A DNA stretch of 64,000 nucleotides from Chlamydiota bacterium (lineage in GTDB: Bacteria; Chlamydiota; Chlamydiia; Chlamydiales; Parachlamydiaceae): NCBI GenBank assembly GCA_013287905.1, contig JABDCW010000005.1:1-64000 (forward strand), given 5' to 3'. The notes below the pieces were generated by a model. That model saw only the letters and a list, made by a program, of their open reading frames with translations. It did no database searches and was not told the DNA's origin. This document shows, in pieces, positions 26,857-35,708 of this stretch. How positions within the stretch are numbered: position 1 is the first letter of the stretch; each line of letters starts with the position of its first letter. Made by a program: the position numbers and the translations under genes.

Positions 26857-26872
26857 AGGTTTTATCTCCTTC

Positions 26873-27430
26873 TTACGCTGCTACCGAAATCGGTAAATTT
26901 TTAAATGGTAAACCAAGAAGCCTTAATAATTCGACACATTCATCATCGGTTTGGGCTGATGTGACAAATGTTATGTGCATCCCTTGAGTTTTTTTAACTT
27001 TGTCCAGATCGATATCTGGAAATACTTGTTGGTCATTTAGACCTAAAGAGTAATTGCCACGTCCGTCACATTTACTTGAAAATCCGCGAAAGTCACCAAT
27101 GCGCGGACATGCAAGATTGAAAAAACGATCCATGAACTCATACATTCTAATCCCACGAAGAGTCACTTTCAAGCCAATCGACTGCCCTTCACGCAATTTA
27201 AAATTCGAGATCGCTTTTTTTGCTTTAGTTACCACAGGTTTTTGTCCAGCAAGTTGTGAAAGCTCACTGATACAGTCCTGAATGGAATTTTTATCTTTTG
27301 AAGCTTCAGCAATACCCATATTGATGACAACCTTCAAGACCCTTGGGACTTTCATTGGATTATCAAAAACAAATTTCTTCTGAAGAGCAGTTTTTACTTC
27401 TTCTAGATATCTTTTCTTTAACCTAGACAT
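26873..27430 (-). CDS. rplE: 50S ribosomal protein L5
   Basis: The 185-residue protein matches L5, which binds 5S rRNA at the central protuberance. Visible are [51 protein letters not shown] and [20 protein letters not shown]. An unusual 139-base gap with hairpins separates it from rplX upstream. Confidence 0.97.
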   Translation of the reverse strand: MSRLKKRYLEEVKTALQKKFVFDNPMKVPRVLKVVINMGIAEASKDKNSIQDCISELSQLAGQKPVVTKAKKAISNFKLREGQSIGLKVTLRGIRMYEFMDRFFNLACPRIGDFRGFSSKCDGRGNYSLGLNDQQVFPDIDLDKVKKTQGMHITFVTSAQTDDECVELLRLLGLPFKNLPISVAA

Positions 27431-27493
27431 GTATATATCTCATTTACGTTATTGTTTATAACTTTATGCGGCGGGTGAGTTTTTCAAGGTAGC

Positions 27494-27565
27494 CTAGCCG
27501 TCCCGACTATGGCGTACAAGGCCTAAGACGGCCTTGTTACCGGGAACGAAACTCTTATCCCGCAT
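27494..27565 (-). promoter_or_regulatory. Structured 139-base gap between rplX and rplE
   Basis: Other gaps in this part of the cluster are short, so this one stands out. It contains a perfect eight-pair hairpin (27516-27523 with 27530-27537, ACAAGGCC/GGCCTTGT) and a second stem CGGGA/TCCCG at 27541-27545/27558-27562. It could be a leader for ribosomal-protein feedback. Alternatively it is the out-of-frame end of rplX, because a second frame stays open here to the stop at 27494. Confidence 0.4.
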
Positions 27566-27569
27566 CTTA

Positions 27570-27845
27570 CTATTTTTCTGTTTTAGCCTCTTCGATGTAC
27601 AATTTGACATTCGAAATATGAATCGGACGCTCAAAGTGCATGATGGACCCTTTTTGGTTGCGTTGCGTAGGCTTGACGTGCTTTGTGCACACATTCAATC
27701 CTTGAATCGTTACCCCTTCGAGGCGACGACGCAGTACTGTTCCGACTTTGCCTTTGTGATTGCCGGCAATCACAATGACACTATCACCACTTTTGATTTT
27801 TCGTTTTGTTCTTTTGCGAACTTCTTTAACTATGTTTTTCATCAA
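27570..27845 (-). CDS. rplX: 50S ribosomal protein L24, possibly truncated
   Basis: This 91-residue product has the L24 KOW motif KSGDSVIVIAGNHKGKVGTV and FERPIHISNVKLYI. L24 helps begin assembly of the large subunit. From memory, chlamydial L24 is about 111 residues, so the C-terminus seems about 20 residues short. An overlapping frame (stop at 27494) could extend it by about 25 residues if one base in the run of five A's before the stop were absent. The structured gap that follows may be the lost coding end. Confidence 0.9.
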   Translation of the reverse strand: MMKNIVKEVRKRTKRKIKSGDSVIVIAGNHKGKVGTVLRRRLEGVTIQGLNVCTKHVKPTQRNQKGSIMHFERPIHISNVKLYIEEAKTEK

Positions 27846-27857
27846 AAAATCTCTTTA

Positions 27858-28226
27858 TTATATCACTTCAGGGGCAAGTGAGGCAATTTTTAAAAAGTCG
27901 CGTTCTCTCAACTCTCTGGCAACCGGGCCAAAAATACGAGTTCCGCGTGGATTGTTTTTTTCATCAATAAGTACACAACTATTAGTGTCAAAACGAATTT
28001 TAGTACCGTCCGGACGTCTAATATAGCATTTTGTTCTTACGATAACAGCTCTAACAACATCGCCCTTTTTCACACTTCCATCGGGATCAGCTTCCTGGAC
28101 TGAACAAATAATTATGTCACCTACATAAGCATAGCGACGTTTTGAACCCCCAAGTACTTTAAAGCACTTGACCCGTTTTGCGCCTGAATTGTCGGCAACT
28201 TTCAGCTTGGTTTCTTGTTGAATCAT
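27858..28226 (-). CDS. rplN: 50S ribosomal protein L14
   Basis: The 122-residue protein starts [33 protein letters not shown] and ends in [28 protein letters not shown], both typical of L14, which contacts 16S rRNA in an intersubunit bridge. Length and position are standard. Confidence 0.98.
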   Translation of the reverse strand: MIQQETKLKVADNSGAKRVKCFKVLGGSKRRYAYVGDIIICSVQEADPDGSVKKGDVVRAVIVRTKCYIRRPDGTKIRFDTNSCVLIDEKNNPRGTRIFGPVARELRERDFLKIASLAPEVI

Positions 28227-28243
28227 ACTTTAATTACTCCCGT

Positions 28244-28528
28244 TTATCGCGCTGCAGTTTGTACTTGGCCTACAACACGCCAACATTTCAATTTTGACAA
28301 AGGTCTAGTTTCTATGACATCAACAACATCGCCAACCTGAAGCTGCAGATTTTCATTATGTGCGTAAATTTTCTTAAAACGAGTTACAACCTTACCATAA
28401 ACTGGATGTAAAAAAGTTCTATCCAATTTGACAATGACTGTTTTTTGCATTTTTGTTGAGACAACTGTTCCTTTTTGTCTTTTGCGTCTGCAGACCCTAG
28501 AATCTTGTCCCATGTTCTTATTTTCCAT
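28244..28528 (-). CDS. rpsQ: 30S ribosomal protein S17
   Basis: The 94-residue protein contains GTVVSTKMQKTVIVKLDRTFLHPVYGKVV, the S17 OB-fold signature. A TAGG site precedes the ATG at 28528; a second ATG five codons later is possible. Position between rpmC and rplN is standard. Confidence 0.96.
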   Translation of the reverse strand: MENKNMGQDSRVCRRKRQKGTVVSTKMQKTVIVKLDRTFLHPVYGKVVTRFKKIYAHNENLQLQVGDVVDVIETRPLSKLKCWRVVGQVQTAAR

Positions 28529-28550
28529 AAAAAAACCTATCTATTAACGA

Positions 28551-28745
28551 TTAAGACTGCTTTTCACTGATAATGGTCAGCAACCTTGCTTTGTGTTTTC
28601 TTTTTTGACGAAGAAGCTCCAATTTTTCTAACTTCTTGTCTCGCTTGTTTTCATCAATAATTTGATAAATTTCTTTATTTACATCGATGACAGCCGATTC
28701 TAATTCCTCAATCGCCATATCTCTTAAGGCGGTAGCTTTTGACAT
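28551..28745 (-). CDS. rpmC: 50S ribosomal protein L29
   Basis: This 64-residue protein begins MSKATALRDMAIEELE and forms the two long helices typical of L29, near the tunnel exit where chaperones and SRP dock. I chose the ATG at 28745, which follows a GAGGAA site; the open frame extends four codons into rplP. Standard position after rplP. Confidence 0.95.
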   Translation of the reverse strand: MSKATALRDMAIEELESAVIDVNKEIYQIIDENKRDKKLEKLELLRQKRKHKARLLTIISEKQS

Positions 28746-28753
28746 GTTATTCC

Positions 28754-29173
28754 TCACACTTGTTGTACACGCTCAACAAAGCGCGTTTTAAGTCCCAATT
28801 TTGCTGCTGCTCTACGCAGGGCATTTTGAGCCATTTCTTTAGGGATATTAGCGACCTCAAACAGCACACGTCCTGGTCTGACCACTGCTACCCAATGATC
28901 CAGAGCCCCTTTACCTTTACCCATACGCACTTCCGCGGGTTTTTTTGTAATTGGTTTATCGGGGAAAATTCGAATCCAAACTTTTCCGCGACGTTGGAAA
29001 TAGCGATTAATTGCAACACGGCACGCTTCGATTTGCTTGTTGGTAATCCAACCGCGTTCGAGAACCTGCATGCCAAATTCACCGAAGTGAACAAATTGCG
29101 CACCTTTGGTCAATCCTCTGAATTGACCCTTCATTCTTTTTCGAAATTTTGTTCGTTTGGGAAATAGAGCCAT
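28754..29173 (-). CDS. rplP: 50S ribosomal protein L16
   Basis: The 139-residue protein starts [25 protein letters not shown] and has [30 protein letters not shown], a hallmark of L16 at the A-site tRNA-binding region. Its length and order (rpsC-rplP-rpmC) are standard. Confidence 0.98.
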   Translation of the reverse strand: MALFPKRTKFRKRMKGQFRGLTKGAQFVHFGEFGMQVLERGWITNKQIEACRVAINRYFQRRGKVWIRIFPDKPITKKPAEVRMGKGKGALDHWVAVVRPGRVLFEVANIPKEMAQNALRRAAAKLGLKTRFVERVQQV

Positions 29174-29176
29174 GAT

Positions 29177-29824
29177 TTATACGGCCTCCTTCTTAGTATA
29201 GGCGTAATCGCCACGATAAATCCAAACCTTCACGCCAATGCTACCATAAGTCGTCTCTGCGCGTCCAATTCCATAATCAATATCAGCCCTAAGTGTATGC
29301 AATGGTGTACTGCCTTCTTTATACCATTCTGTACGAGCAATTTCAGCACCGCCCAAGCGGCCCGAACATTGCACCTTAATCCCTGCAGCGCCGGCATCCA
29401 TTGTCGACTGCATCGCTTTTTTCATCGCGCGGCGGAAAGGGATCCGTCTTTCCAGTTGTTTTGCAATTCCTTCGGCAACTAATTTAGCTTCGAGATCCGG
29501 TCTTTTAATTTCTTCAATCTCAATGCCAACTTCCTTTCCGGTCAATTTACTAAGTTCGGCTTTCAGGAGATCAATTTCAGCTCCCTTTTTACCTATCACC
29601 TGACCTGGTCTTGATGTAAAGATCACGACCTCTACCTTTTCATTCATCCTACGTATCTTAATGTGCGCTGCACCTTGACACGCAGGTTTTTTCATAAGAA
29701 AAGATCTGATTTGCACATCTTCGAGAAGAAGTTTAGCAAATTCCTTTTTATTCGCATACCATTTCGTATGCCAATTTTTATTAACAACTAAGCGAAAACT
29801 TGTAGGATGTACTTTTTGTCCCAT
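29177..29824 (-). CDS. rpsC: 30S ribosomal protein S3
   Basis: The 215-residue protein begins [24 protein letters not shown], has the KH-domain motif [19 protein letters not shown] and the C-terminal [25 protein letters not shown]3 lines the mRNA entry channel. It lies three bases before rplP. Confidence 0.98.
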   Translation of the reverse strand: MGQKVHPTSFRLVVNKNWHTKWYANKKEFAKLLLEDVQIRSFLMKKPACQGAAHIKIRRMNEKVEVVIFTSRPGQVIGKKGAEIDLLKAELSKLTGKEVGIEIEEIKRPDLEAKLVAEGIAKQLERRIPFRRAMKKAMQSTMDAGAAGIKVQCSGRLGGAEIARTEWYKEGSTPLHTLRADIDYGIGRAETTYGSIGVKVWIYRGDYAYTKKEAV

Positions 29825-29829
29825 TGAAT

Positions 29830-30171
29830 TTACTCCTTACCCATACTGACAACTACGGTGAAGTGACTGGTCCTTTTTAGGATAGCGTGGCGACCACCTT
29901 TATTTTTTGGTTTAGCCCTTTTTAAGACTACTCCCTGATCGATCTTAACTTCAGACACGATCAGATTTTCGCGACGCATATTAAAATTTGATTCAGCATT
30001 AGCAACAGCGCTATCTAAAGTCTTTTTTAAAAGACGCCCGCCTTTAAGCGAGGAAAATAGTAACTGCGCTGACGCTTGTGAAACACTAAGGCCCCTGATC
30101 AATCCCGCGGCTAATCTCGCTTTCCTTGGACTAATTTTGACATGTTTCGTAATAGCAATAGCTTTATTCAT
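29830..30171 (-). CDS. rplV: 50S ribosomal protein L22
   Basis: The 113-residue protein matches L22, whose long beta-hairpin lines the exit tunnel and is the site of some macrolide-resistance changes. Landmarks are [21 protein letters not shown] and the hairpin [27 protein letters not shown]. Order rpsS-rplV-rpsC is standard. Confidence 0.97.
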   Translation of the reverse strand: MNKAIAITKHVKISPRKARLAAGLIRGLSVSQASAQLLFSSLKGGRLLKKTLDSAVANAESNFNMRRENLIVSEVKIDQGVVLKRAKPKNKGGRHAILKRTSHFTVVVSMGKE

Positions 30172-30182
30172 ATAATTGACTC

Positions 30183-30455
30183 CTAAGCAGCAGCTTTCTT
30201 AATTGGGTGACCTTTAAATGTCCGCGTTGGAGAAAACTCCCCCAGACGATGGCCAACCATATTATCTGTCACAAAAACAGTCAAAAATTTATGACCATTG
30301 TGAACCTCAAACGTATGTCCAACCATTTCAGGAACAATCATCGATCGCCTGGACCAAGTTTTGATTGGTTTTTTTGTCGATACTTTATTTTGAACATCAA
30401 CCTTTTTCTTCAGATGATGATCAACAAATGGACCTTTTTTTAACGATCTAGCCAT
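30183..30455 (-). CDS. rpsS: 30S ribosomal protein S19
   Basis: The 90-residue protein begins [19 protein letters not shown] and has [22 protein letters not shown] and [13 protein letters not shown], all typical of S19 in the head of the small subunit. I chose the ATG at 30455, five bases after the rplB stop; the frame stays open twelve codons further into rplB. Confidence 0.97.
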   Translation of the reverse strand: MARSLKKGPFVDHHLKKKVDVQNKVSTKKPIKTWSRRSMIVPEMVGHTFEVHNGHKFLTVFVTDNMVGHRLGEFSPTRTFKGHPIKKAAA

Positions 30456-30460
30456 AAAAC

Positions 30461-31306
30461 CTACTTCTTCCTTCGATCTTTGACGATACACTTATTGGAT
30501 TTTTTGAGAGATCTCGTACGCAATCCCCTGGTAAATACGGCCCAAGGTGTTTGCGGGATATTTCCTTTATGTTTACCCTCGCCACCGCCATGGGGGTGGT
30601 CAATCGGGTTCATTGCAGTACCGCGGACTGTAGGACGGATTCCTTGCCACCGTTTGCGTCCGGCTTTGCCTTCAACACGCAAATTATGTTCTGAATTGGA
30701 AACAACGCCAAATGTCGCACGGCAGTTTTCATTGATTAGACGAATTTCACCAGAAGGCATGCGTAATGTAACATTACCTCCACTACGTGCCATTAACTGT
30801 GCCGATAAGCCGGCAGACCGAACTAAAATCCCCCCTTTGCCGGGGATCATTTCGATATTATGGATCGTCGAGCCCATTGGCATAAACTTCATTTTCATGC
30901 AGCATCCAATATGGAATGGCGGCTCATCACTAGTTTGAACTGTGTCCCCTTGAGCTAAACCATGAGGAGCGAGAATGTATCTCTTCTCCCCGTCCGCATA
31001 ATTGAGCAATGCAATATATGCCGACCTGTTTGGGTCATATTCGATAGAGGCTACGCGAGCTGGTATGTTTTCTTTATCCCGCTTAAAATCAACTATGCGA
31101 TAATGACGTTTATGTGCCCCGCCTTTATGGCGGCATGTAATGTGCCCGTTGTTATTCCTGCCATTCGTACGTCTTTTAGGAAGCAACAATGACTTTGTCG
31201 GTTGTACAGTTGCACGCGAACCTGCACTGATACGTGTCAAGGTTTCATTAGCAGGCAGCACTAGCTGTCTTGTACCGGGAGTAATGGGACGGTATTTTTT
31301 TAACAT
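30461..31306 (-). CDS. rplB: 50S ribosomal protein L2
   Basis: The 281-residue protein has the L2 landmarks [19 protein letters not shown] and [12 protein letters not shown], the latter with the histidine close to the peptidyl-transferase centre. I chose the ATG at 31306; a TTG lies two codons upstream. Standard position after rplW. Confidence 0.98.
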   Translation of the reverse strand: MLKKYRPITPGTRQLVLPANETLTRISAGSRATVQPTKSLLLPKRRTNGRNNNGHITCRHKGGAHKRHYRIVDFKRDKENIPARVASIEYDPNRSAYIALLNYADGEKRYILAPHGLAQGDTVQTSDEPPFHIGCCMKMKFMPMGSTIHNIEMIPGKGGILVRSAGLSAQLMARSGGNVTLRMPSGEIRLINENCRATFGVVSNSEHNLRVEGKAGRKRWQGIRPTVRGTAMNPIDHPHGGGEGKHKGNIPQTPWAVFTRGLRTRSLKKSNKCIVKDRRKK

Positions 31307-31331
31307 TTGCAATTGACCTTATTTAAAACAG

Positions 31332-31664
31332 TTATACATTGTCAATACTATCGCCAACTTCAAGAGTAACGATTGCTTTTTTAAAGGATTTCCTCATCCC
31401 TAGGCGGCCCCTTACACGTCTGGCCTTGCCTTTGACGTTTATCGTATTGACAGCCACTACTTTAATTTGCTTAGGCTTGTAGATTTCTTCTACAGCCCAG
31501 GCAATCTCTTGTTTATTTGCCGATGGATCAACGATAAACACATACTTCGGTGATTTGCAGCGAGAGAGGCAAATATTGGATGTCGCATGTTGAAGCCCCG
31601 TAAGAACAGATGACTTTTCAGTCACATGTTGATGTTTAACAATTTGGTATGGATCTTTTTTCAT
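31332..31664 (-). CDS. rplW: 50S ribosomal protein L23
   Basis: The 110-residue protein matches L23, which docks trigger factor at the tunnel exit. It shows HQHVTEKSSVL, KYVFIVDPSANKQEIAWAVEEIY and VNTINVKGKARRVRGRLGMRKSFKKAIVTL. Compared with most L23 proteins it has a Cys-containing insert (SNICLSRCKSP) after the first helix. Confidence 0.95.
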   Translation of the reverse strand: MKKDPYQIVKHQHVTEKSSVLTGLQHATSNICLSRCKSPKYVFIVDPSANKQEIAWAVEEIYKPKQIKVVAVNTINVKGKARRVRGRLGMRKSFKKAIVTLEVGDSIDNV

Positions 31665-31686
31665 ATTTTATTCCTTACGTTCCAAT

Positions 31687-32370
31687 TCAGCATAACCACT
31701 GGCTAAGCTCTTGAAGAGCAGATTCAGTCATTACGATTTCAGATGCAACCATCACTTGATAGCCATTAATATTTTTTGCAAGGGAAAAGTCAGTTTTTGG
31801 AATATTGCGCATACTTTTAATAAAGTTCGCATGTTGATCGCTGCTGACATCACATTGCACTGCATGGTCGCCGATCTGAACTTTTACATTGCTACTGTCG
31901 CCTAAAACTAAGAGTCTGCCTTTAATACCGCTATTTTCAATAAACTGAGCCACAACTTGTGTTTTCGGGGAATCGAGTGCGAGGGAATCGAGAATGTGGA
32001 CTTTATTGTTCCTCATTTTTTCCCCAATGAGGAAGCGGATCGCAGCTTTGCGTTCTTTTCTATTAATGCGAACGTGCTGATCGAATTTCGGTTTAGGACC
32101 AAATACCCGGCCGCCGCCTTTGTATTGCGGTGACGACAAACGCCCTTGACGTGCTCTACCGCCCCCTTTTTGGGGATGAGGCTTTTGAGTGGAATGATTG
32201 ACTTCGGAACGTCCCTTGGTGTTGGCCGACCATTGCCTTGCATTTTCTCTGATCGCAACAATGTAGTCTTTGATCATTTGCCCGTTTGCTTCTGCATTGA
32301 CAAATGCATCATCGACCTTAACTTCGCCAAGGTGTTTCCCTTGCATATTAAATTTCTTCAATGTAGCCAC
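31687..32370 (-). CDS. rplD: 50S ribosomal protein L4
   Basis: The 227-residue protein contains the tunnel-lining loop KPHPQKGGGRARQGRLSSPQYKGGGRVFGPKP of L4, followed by the globular domain. It is somewhat longer than E. coli L4 (201 residues). In E. coli, L4 represses the S10 operon; no leader of that kind was recognised here. Confidence 0.96.
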   Translation of the reverse strand: MATLKKFNMQGKHLGEVKVDDAFVNAEANGQMIKDYIVAIRENARQWSANTKGRSEVNHSTQKPHPQKGGGRARQGRLSSPQYKGGGRVFGPKPKFDQHVRINRKERKAAIRFLIGEKMRNNKVHILDSLALDSPKTQVVAQFIENSGIKGRLLVLGDSSNVKVQIGDHAVQCDVSSDQHANFIKSMRNIPKTDFSLAKNINGYQVMVASEIVMTESALQELSQWLC

Positions 32371-32382
32371 GATTAACTCCCT

Positions 32383-33069
32383 CTATTTCTTCTTTTTGCT
32401 GACATTTAGTTTGACTGCAGGAGATAAGTAAACAAGCCCATTTGTCGGACCTGGCACCTGACCTGCAACAACGATGACATTTTCGTCGGCGTAAACGGAG
32501 ACTACTTTTATGTTTTGAACTGTTTTTCTGTCGTACCCCATACGGCTCGCTCTTTTGCCATTCGGAAGGCATCGGCCAGGAGTGCTGCGCATTCCAGTTG
32601 AACCAGCATGACGATGGAAGCTTGAGCCGTGGGCTGCCGGACCTCCGGCGAAATTATGTAACTTGATTACCCCCTGGTACCCCTTACCTTTGCTCATTGC
32701 ACAGGCATCAACATGGGAAACATCGGCAAATTCAGCCAACGAAATTTCTTGTCCGATTGTGTATTTTTCGATGTCATCCGAGCGAAATTCTGAAAGATAG
32801 CGTCTTGGCTCTATGCCAGCTTTTTTGAAATGACCGCGCAATGGCTTAGACGATCTTTTTTCGATGGTACGCGGATCTTTAACTTCAATTTTTTCAAAGC
32901 CCAGTTGAACAGCATTATAGCCATCAAGCTGCTCTGTTTTAATTTGTGTGACCACATTGGGTTCCACTTCGATGACAGTACATACAACGATATTGCCTTT
33001 ATCGTCAAATACTTGAGTCATTCCCCGCTTTTTGCCCATTAGCTTGAGTGGCATAGTTTTAAGTGCCAT
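32383..33069 (-). CDS. rplC: 50S ribosomal protein L3
   Basis: The 228-residue protein has KLMGKKRGMTQVFDDKGNIVVCTVIE and the loop GGPAAHGSSFHRHAGSTGMRSTPGRC typical of L3, one of the first proteins to assemble on 23S rRNA. AAGGAA precedes the ATG. It is the first gene of the cluster: rpsJ (S10), which leads this operon in most bacteria, is absent, as in Chlamydia. The 580 bases upstream must hold the cluster promoter, but I could not place one with confidence. Confidence 0.97.
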   Translation of the reverse strand: MALKTMPLKLMGKKRGMTQVFDDKGNIVVCTVIEVEPNVVTQIKTEQLDGYNAVQLGFEKIEVKDPRTIEKRSSKPLRGHFKKAGIEPRRYLSEFRSDDIEKYTIGQEISLAEFADVSHVDACAMSKGKGYQGVIKLHNFAGGPAAHGSSFHRHAGSTGMRSTPGRCLPNGKRASRMGYDRKTVQNIKVVSVYADENVIVVAGQVPGPTNGLVYLSPAVKLNVSKKKK

Positions 33070-33419
33070 ATTTATTCCTTATTCGATGTAATTTGAGTTC
33101 TTCATAAGCAACTTTAAGTAAACGTAAATGAGAATATGATACCAAGTGCAGGATTTTTTTGCGTTTTACCGCCGATTATCCTTGCTTTGTCATCATTGCC
33201 CTTTTGCTTACTCAACTTGAGATAAGAGAACTTGCCTCATTGAGGAGTATAAAGCTGCGTGCGATACACGTTCTTTATAGATCCCAACAAGGGAATCCAG
33301 CAACCGAAAACAAAAGTTTCGATTGCGTGAAATACAGAAGATAGCAAACTCCTGATTTTTCCACAAGATTATTTTCTAAGAATTATCATTTGCTCTCGTA
33401 AAAAACAGAAAAAGAAGAA

Positions 33420-33641
33420 ACGCTCGTGCCCGTGAGCGTGCCCGAAATTAACGCTCGTGCCCGTGAGCGTGCCCGTGCCCTTGCCCGAATGTATTTATCT
33501 TTTCCGAACTTTATTTTTTGCCTGAATTTGCGTGCTTAAGGAATTCGGAAAAGATAAATACATTCGGGCAAGGGCACGGGCACGCTCACGGGCACGTTTT
33601 TGAGAACGGGCACGTTTTTGAGAACGGGCACGTTTTTGAGA
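33420..33641. repeat. 52-bp perfect inverted repeat (GTGCCC-type) with 18-base direct repeats
   Basis: The arms 33457-33508 and 33544-33595 are perfect 52-base complements made of GTGCCC/GAGCGT units and GAATGTATTTATC. On the left is a second copy of the outer unit (CGCTCGTGCCCGTGAGCG, about 33421). On the right, 33588-33641 holds three identical tandem copies of the 18-mer ACGGGCACGTTTTTGAGA. It begins nine bases past the proC stop and lies upstream of rplC, so it may isolate the two transcripts. The rest of the 580-base gap (33070-33419) shows no gene. Confidence 0.92.
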
Positions 33642-33649
33642 TAAGAAAC

Positions 33650-34432
33650 CTAACCTCCGAGCTCATTAGCGCGCTCGAATGCAGCTAAAAATGTGTTCAT
33701 GATGCCGCCTCGGCAAGCCGACTCTTCGAGCTTTTTTATCCCGGCAATCGTCGTTCCTTGCGGAGAGGCAATTTGCCATTTAAGCTCGCCTGGGTGCTTT
33801 TCCGTTTTTTCCAGAAGAGTTAAACTTCCCTGAAGCATTTGAATGACCAGTTCTTTGGCATCTTTGGCATTAAAACCCATGGCAATGCCTGCATCGATCA
33901 TGGCTTCTATCATTGCAAAAAAGAAGGCGGGGCCAGATCCGGTCAATGCGGTTAATGCATTGATTTTATCTTCAGGCAGCCAGTATATTTTTCCTAAATT
34001 TTCAAATAATTTGGTAATATAACTTTTGTTCTTTTGGCTAAAATGTTCATCACAGGATAAACCAATTACCCCTTCCCCGCAGATAATGCTTAAGTTTGGC
34101 ATCATGCGGACAGTCAAGGGTTGAGAAAAAAAACCTTTTAGCGCTTTGAGGGAAATTCCTGTCAATAAACTTACCAGTATTTGGTCTGCTTTGAGGTGTT
34201 TGCCTAAAAGCCCCGCTGCCTCTTGTACATTTTGAGGTTTTACCGCGAGGATAATCACCTCTGAGGATGTTACCGCCTCTTTTATGCTGCTGCAAGCTTT
34301 TCCATATCCGTCTTGTTCTAACTTCTTCGCCTTTTCAATATTGCGGTCATACAAATAAAGCTTGCAACCAGTTGAGAGTCGCATCGCTAACCCCGCACCC
34401 ATATTTCCGCAACCAATGATTGTCATTTTCAT
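33650..34432 (-). CDS. proC: Pyrroline-5-carboxylate reductase
   Basis: ProC reduces pyrroline-5-carboxylate to proline. The 260-residue product begins MKMTIIGCGNMGAGLA (Rossmann GxGxxG) and has the family signature LTALTGSGPAFFFAMIEAMIDAGIAMGF and the C-terminal SPQGTTIAGIKKLEE. It follows proA by 12 bases, completing a proB-proA-proC operon. Confidence 0.95.
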   Translation of the reverse strand: MKMTIIGCGNMGAGLAMRLSTGCKLYLYDRNIEKAKKLEQDGYGKACSSIKEAVTSSEVIILAVKPQNVQEAAGLLGKHLKADQILVSLLTGISLKALKGFFSQPLTVRMMPNLSIICGEGVIGLSCDEHFSQKNKSYITKLFENLGKIYWLPEDKINALTALTGSGPAFFFAMIEAMIDAGIAMGFNAKDAKELVIQMLQGSLTLLEKTEKHPGELKWQIASPQGTTIAGIKKLEESACRGGIMNTFLAAFERANELGG

Positions 34433-34444
34433 GTTTATAATCCC

Positions 34445-35708
34445 TTAGGTTCTTACTTGATAATTCCCTTTAACCACCCATTTATACGAGGTCAGCTCTT
34501 TGAGCCCCATCGGCCCTCTGGCATGCAATTTTTGCGTACTGACTGCTACTTCCGCACCAAAACCAAACTGCCCTCCATCGGTAAACCTTGTGGAGGCATT
34601 GACATAGACGACCGCAGAGTCCACCTCTCTAATAAACTGTTCTGCATTTTTTTGATCTTCCGTTAAAATGCCGTCGCTATGCCCTCTGCTGTGTGCCTGA
34701 ATATGGGTAATTGCCTCCTGCAGATCAGCGACTACTTTAATTCCGAGCGTCAGATTCATCCATTCGGTATCCCAATCATTTGGCCCTGCAGCATGGCAAG
34801 AGTGATGTTTCACTAATTCAGCCGCTGCTTTGTCCAACCGGAACTCGACATTTTTCTTACTTAAGACCTCAATTACCCGTGGAATAACCTTAGATGCAAC
34901 AGATGCATGGACAAGTAAAGTATCTAAAGCATTGCATACGCTTGGTCTATCGGTTTTTGCATTGACGATGACAGCCAAAGAGCGTTCCAGATCGGCTGTT
35001 TCATCGACAAATAAATGACAGATGCCAACGCCTCCAATAATAACGGGGATGATGCTGTTCTTGCGGCAAAATTCCTGCAGCGCAGCGCTGCCCCTGGGAA
35101 TAATTAAATCTATATACTCATCTAACTGCAGCATTTCTTTCACGGAGCCGCGGTCTGTACTGGCAATTAACTGGACTGCTTCTTTGGGAAGTTTTGCCTC
35201 CTGGAGGGAACTTTGAATAACTTCAACCAATGCGCCATTCGTGTGAAGCGTTTCAGACCCCCCCCCGCAACAATGCACAGTTTCCAGATTTAATTGCGAG
35301 CGCACTAATGTCAATGGTTACATTTGGCCTCGATTCGTATATGATCCCCAAAACTCCAATGGGAGTTCTGTACCTCGCCAGGTGAAGCTGATTTGGTAAA
35401 ATGCGGCTCTCATACTCTTCTCCAATTGGATCTGGAAGTTGTACCACCTGTTCTACATCGCGTGTGATCCCCTCTAATCTGTTTTCCAATGAGAGCCTTT
35501 CCAGCATTGCCTCATTCATTCCATTTGCTTTGGCCAAAGTGATATCCTGAACGTTTGCACGAAGGATTTTATCTTTATTTTTTTTTAAATTTTTAATGAT
35601 CTCTTTAAGGGCCTGATTCTTTTGCGTGCATGCAGCCCTTGCCATCTGCACTGTCGTAGCTTTGGCAGTTTGCGCCATTTTTCTTATATCGGGAGCTGTG
35701 TCATTCAT
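34445..35708 (-). pseudogene. proA: Glutamate-5-semialdehyde dehydrogenase, frameshifted at a 9-G run
   Basis: ProA reduces glutamyl phosphate to glutamate semialdehyde. Its sequence lies in two frames. The first part (35708 down to about 35253) reads MNDTAPDIRKMAQTAK to VTIDISALAIKSGNCALLRGG and then stops. The second, from about 35260 down to 34445, continues with SETLHTNGALVEVIQ to the end. They join at a run of nine G's on the coding strand (35258-35266); with eight G's the frame would read LRGGSETLH and give about 420 residues, the normal length. Apart from this the protein looks intact, so phase variation, slippage or a sequence error are all possible. Confidence 0.9.

Noticed and set aside
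33159-33344. 61-residue plus-strand frame upstream of rplC
   Set aside because: No ribosome site, no recognisable motif, and it lies antisense in the probable promoter region of the ribosomal cluster.
33588-33641. Three 18-base repeats as a CRISPR array
   Set aside because: The copies are contiguous without spacers and no cas gene is present.
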